The position numbers and the translations under genes were made by a program. Shown here in pieces: positions 62,617 through 64,000 of a DNA stretch of 64,000 bases. The notes beneath the pieces were generated by a model. That model was not told where the DNA came from. It did not search any database and was given only the letters and a program-made list of their open reading frames with translations. Within the stretch, counting starts at the first letter, position 1, and every line of letters begins with the position of its first letter. The DNA is from Tunturiibacter empetritectus (lineage in GTDB: Bacteria > Acidobacteriota > Terriglobia > Terriglobales > Acidobacteriaceae): contig NZ_JACHDZ010000005.1 in NCBI RefSeq assembly GCF_014201375.1, positions 124,001-188,000 of the forward strand. The letters run 5' to 3'.

Positions 62617-63879
62617 ATGAAATTTGAAGCGATAAAAGAATCTCTGAGCGCCGAACAACAAATCAGGCATGCTGTGCTGCTGACCTTCTGCGACCCGCTT
62701 CCTGCCCAGTGTTCGCTACTGCGACATATCTCCTCTAAGGATTGGAAGAAGCTACTGCATTGGCTGGATACCAGTGGTCTTGCATTGTATTTTCTCGACC
62801 GGATGCTGGAGTTGCAACGATCCGAAATGCTACCGCCACCGGTACTGGCACGTCTGCAGCAGAATCTCCACGACAATATTGCCCGCACTCAGCGCATGGC
62901 GGCCGAATCAAATTCGATTCACCGTGAGTTTCAGCACTCACACCTCTCTTATGCGACCCTGAAAGGATTTTCGCTCTGGCCACTTTCGGCACCAAAGCCG
63001 TGGCTGCGATCGCAACTAGACCTGGATTTCTTAGTAGCGGAGGATCATATACCCGAGGCGCGCCGGATCTTGGAACAGCGAGGCTATTACCTCCACGCGG
63101 TCAGCGGCAAGAGCTGGGAGTTCAAGACGATCCATGCTCCGGACGGGTCTGTGAAGGATTTATACAAACCTCTTCCGTTGCGTTGCGTAGAGCTACACGC
63201 CGAAACAAGCGACCGGAGCCGTCCCTCAGTGCTCGCACGAAAACATGAACTCGACTTCAATGATGTCTCCATTCCGGTGCTTTCTCGCAGCGATCTTTTC
63301 ATAGGACAGGGGTTACACCTGTTTAAACATGTAGCCGGCGAGTTTTCACGGACTGCACACCTCGTCGAATTCTACCGGCACGTGCTCGCTCGTCGTCACG
63401 ATGAGCTCTTCTGGAAGGAAGTCCAGGCTGCGGCTGAGGAGAACCCAAGAGCGCCTTTGGCACTCGGGGTCATCACAATTTTGACTACTCAGCTTATGGG
63501 CAATTTCGCTCCTGAAACACTGACAAGCTGGACGGTTCATCACGTCCCCGCTCGCGTACGGTCCTGGGTAAGACTGTACGGATGCAAGTCGGTTCTTGCT
63601 AGTTTTCCCGGCAGCAAGCTTTACCTGTTGCTCCAGAGAGAGCTTGAACGCGAAGGTATGCCCTCGAAACGGTCGCTCCGACAATCACTGCTGCCGCGGA
63701 GTTTGCCGCCGGCAATTGCCCATACGCCTCCGCACGAGACAGTTCCTGAGCGGATCCGACGGTACTTTATCCAAGTGCGTTTCGTATGTTTCCGCCTGTG
63801 GTTTCACTTATTTGAAGGTATCTGCTACCTCTGCGAGTCGGTCAGATGGCGTCAGCGATCACGTCGGCTTGCGCTTTGA
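62617..63879 (+). CDS. Nucleotidyltransferase-fold family protein (PF14907-like)
   Basis: 420 residues from the ATG at 62617. The family core is LKGFSLWPLSAPKPWLRSQL followed by DLDFLVAEDHIPEARRIL, with the acidic DLD of a nucleotidyltransferase site and later CVELHAE. The helical N-terminal part and the His-rich C-terminal part are as in proteins that accompany HPr-kinase-like genes in lasso-peptide (PadeN-type) and polysaccharide loci. The substrate is unknown. It lies at the right margin of the cluster. Confidence 0.82.
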   Translation: MKFEAIKESLSAEQQIRHAVLLTFCDPLPAQCSLLRHISSKDWKKLLHWLDTSGLALYFLDRMLELQRSEMLPPPVLARLQQNLHDNIARTQRMAAESNSIHREFQHSHLSYATLKGFSLWPLSAPKPWLRSQLDLDFLVAEDHIPEARRILEQRGYYLHAVSGKSWEFKTIHAPDGSVKDLYKPLPLRCVELHAETSDRSRPSVLARKHELDFNDVSIPVLSRSDLFIGQGLHLFKHVAGEFSRTAHLVEFYRHVLARRHDELFWKEVQAAAEENPRAPLALGVITILTTQLMGNFAPETLTSWTVHHVPARVRSWVRLYGCKSVLASFPGSKLYLLLQRELEREGMPSKRSLRQSLLPRSLPPAIAHTPPHETVPERIRRYFIQVRFVCFRLWFHLFEGICYLCESVRWRQRSRRLAL

Positions 63880-64000
63880 ATTGAAGTCAGCAGCGACGAT
63901 TGTTGGATAGACGCTCCAACCCTTCTCACGCAGACAAGAGATTGACATTTGCCTTACGAAGGCATGACACCGCAGCGGTTCGAGTTCTTTACGTTGAGAG
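63880..64000. other. Right window margin, possible gene ends
   Basis: A plus-strand ATG at 63964 with GAAGG upstream opens a frame to the edge (MTPQRFEFFTLR). On the minus strand a frame runs in from the edge to a TGA at 63859-63861. At most one can be real; neither is recognisable from so little sequence. Confidence 0.25.

Noticed and set aside
59564..63879. A complete lasso-peptide cluster
   Set aside because: Kinase-like and nucleotidyltransferase-like companions are present, but no cyclase, leader peptidase or PqqD-like gene could be found in the window.
37490..64000. Second copy of the tRNA-Gln 3' end (attR)
   Set aside because: I searched by eye for GGTTCGAATCCCTGG and shorter parts and found none; a diverged copy could have been missed.

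Overview
The window looks like a chromosome segment from a soil acidobacterium, probably family Acidobacteriaceae (Terriglobus/Granulicella/Edaphobacter type). Grounds are the VWFA-related protein at 12654-13820, the AlgU-free mix of LolCD, S55-type and propeller proteins, many GTG/TTG starts, and intergenic hairpin repeats. This is judged from protein content, not from a search.

1-23.5 kb is GC-rich core or near-core sequence: clpC (cut by the left edge), a Lol-type lipoprotein-release ABC pair with two small genes between, a TRIC-like channel, a secreted propeller protein, two MOSC proteins (one fused to an oxidoreductase and a ferredoxin), a zinc alcohol dehydrogenase, an S55-like protein, a VWFA protein, an ArsR-SRPBCC-SRPBCC-DoxX operon, a cytochrome P460, a DUF1801 protein, an SDR protein, an alpha/beta hydrolase divergent from a CGNR protein, and a DinB-like protein. 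Two families of structured intergenic repeats lie between these genes, as does a dead fragment of the hydrolase gene.

23.5-37.8 kb is a decayed integrative element next to a tRNA-Gln(CUG) gene. It holds a tyrosine integrase with an in-frame stop, an AlpA-like regulator, a LysR fragment, an apparently intact AbiE-type toxin-antitoxin pair with a perfect 12-bp operator-like palindrome, the C-terminal piece of an AIPR-type defence gene, an IS481 transposase, an ardC gene broken by three frameshifts, a DUF6908-like gene and a parB cut off after about 45 codons. Cargo or ordinary genes (membrane protein, NmrA-like reductase, GH2 beta-galactosidase) sit between.

37.9-63.9 kb is the most interesting part: a visibly less GC-rich cluster without PKS or NRPS genes. 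One leftward operon of eight tightly packed genes encodes four cobalamin-binding radical SAM enzymes, one SPASM-type radical SAM enzyme, two methyltransferases and a methyltransferase-amidohydrolase fusion. Around it are a GT87-like membrane protein with a propeller tail, a GTP cyclohydrolase II, a flavin-reductase-like protein, a DUF2306 membrane protein, two paralogous sugar-type O-methyltransferases, an ABC exporter, a PhyH-type dioxygenase, an HPr-kinase-like protein, a cytochrome c, an outer-membrane beta-barrel and a nucleotidyltransferase-fold protein. Direct repeats of a TGACAAA-like heptamer with an exact 11-bp period occur in six places at the promoters of this cluster and appear to tie it into one regulon. 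I infer a heavily methylated, exported small molecule or peptide; GTP could be the scaffold source. The product is unknown to me.
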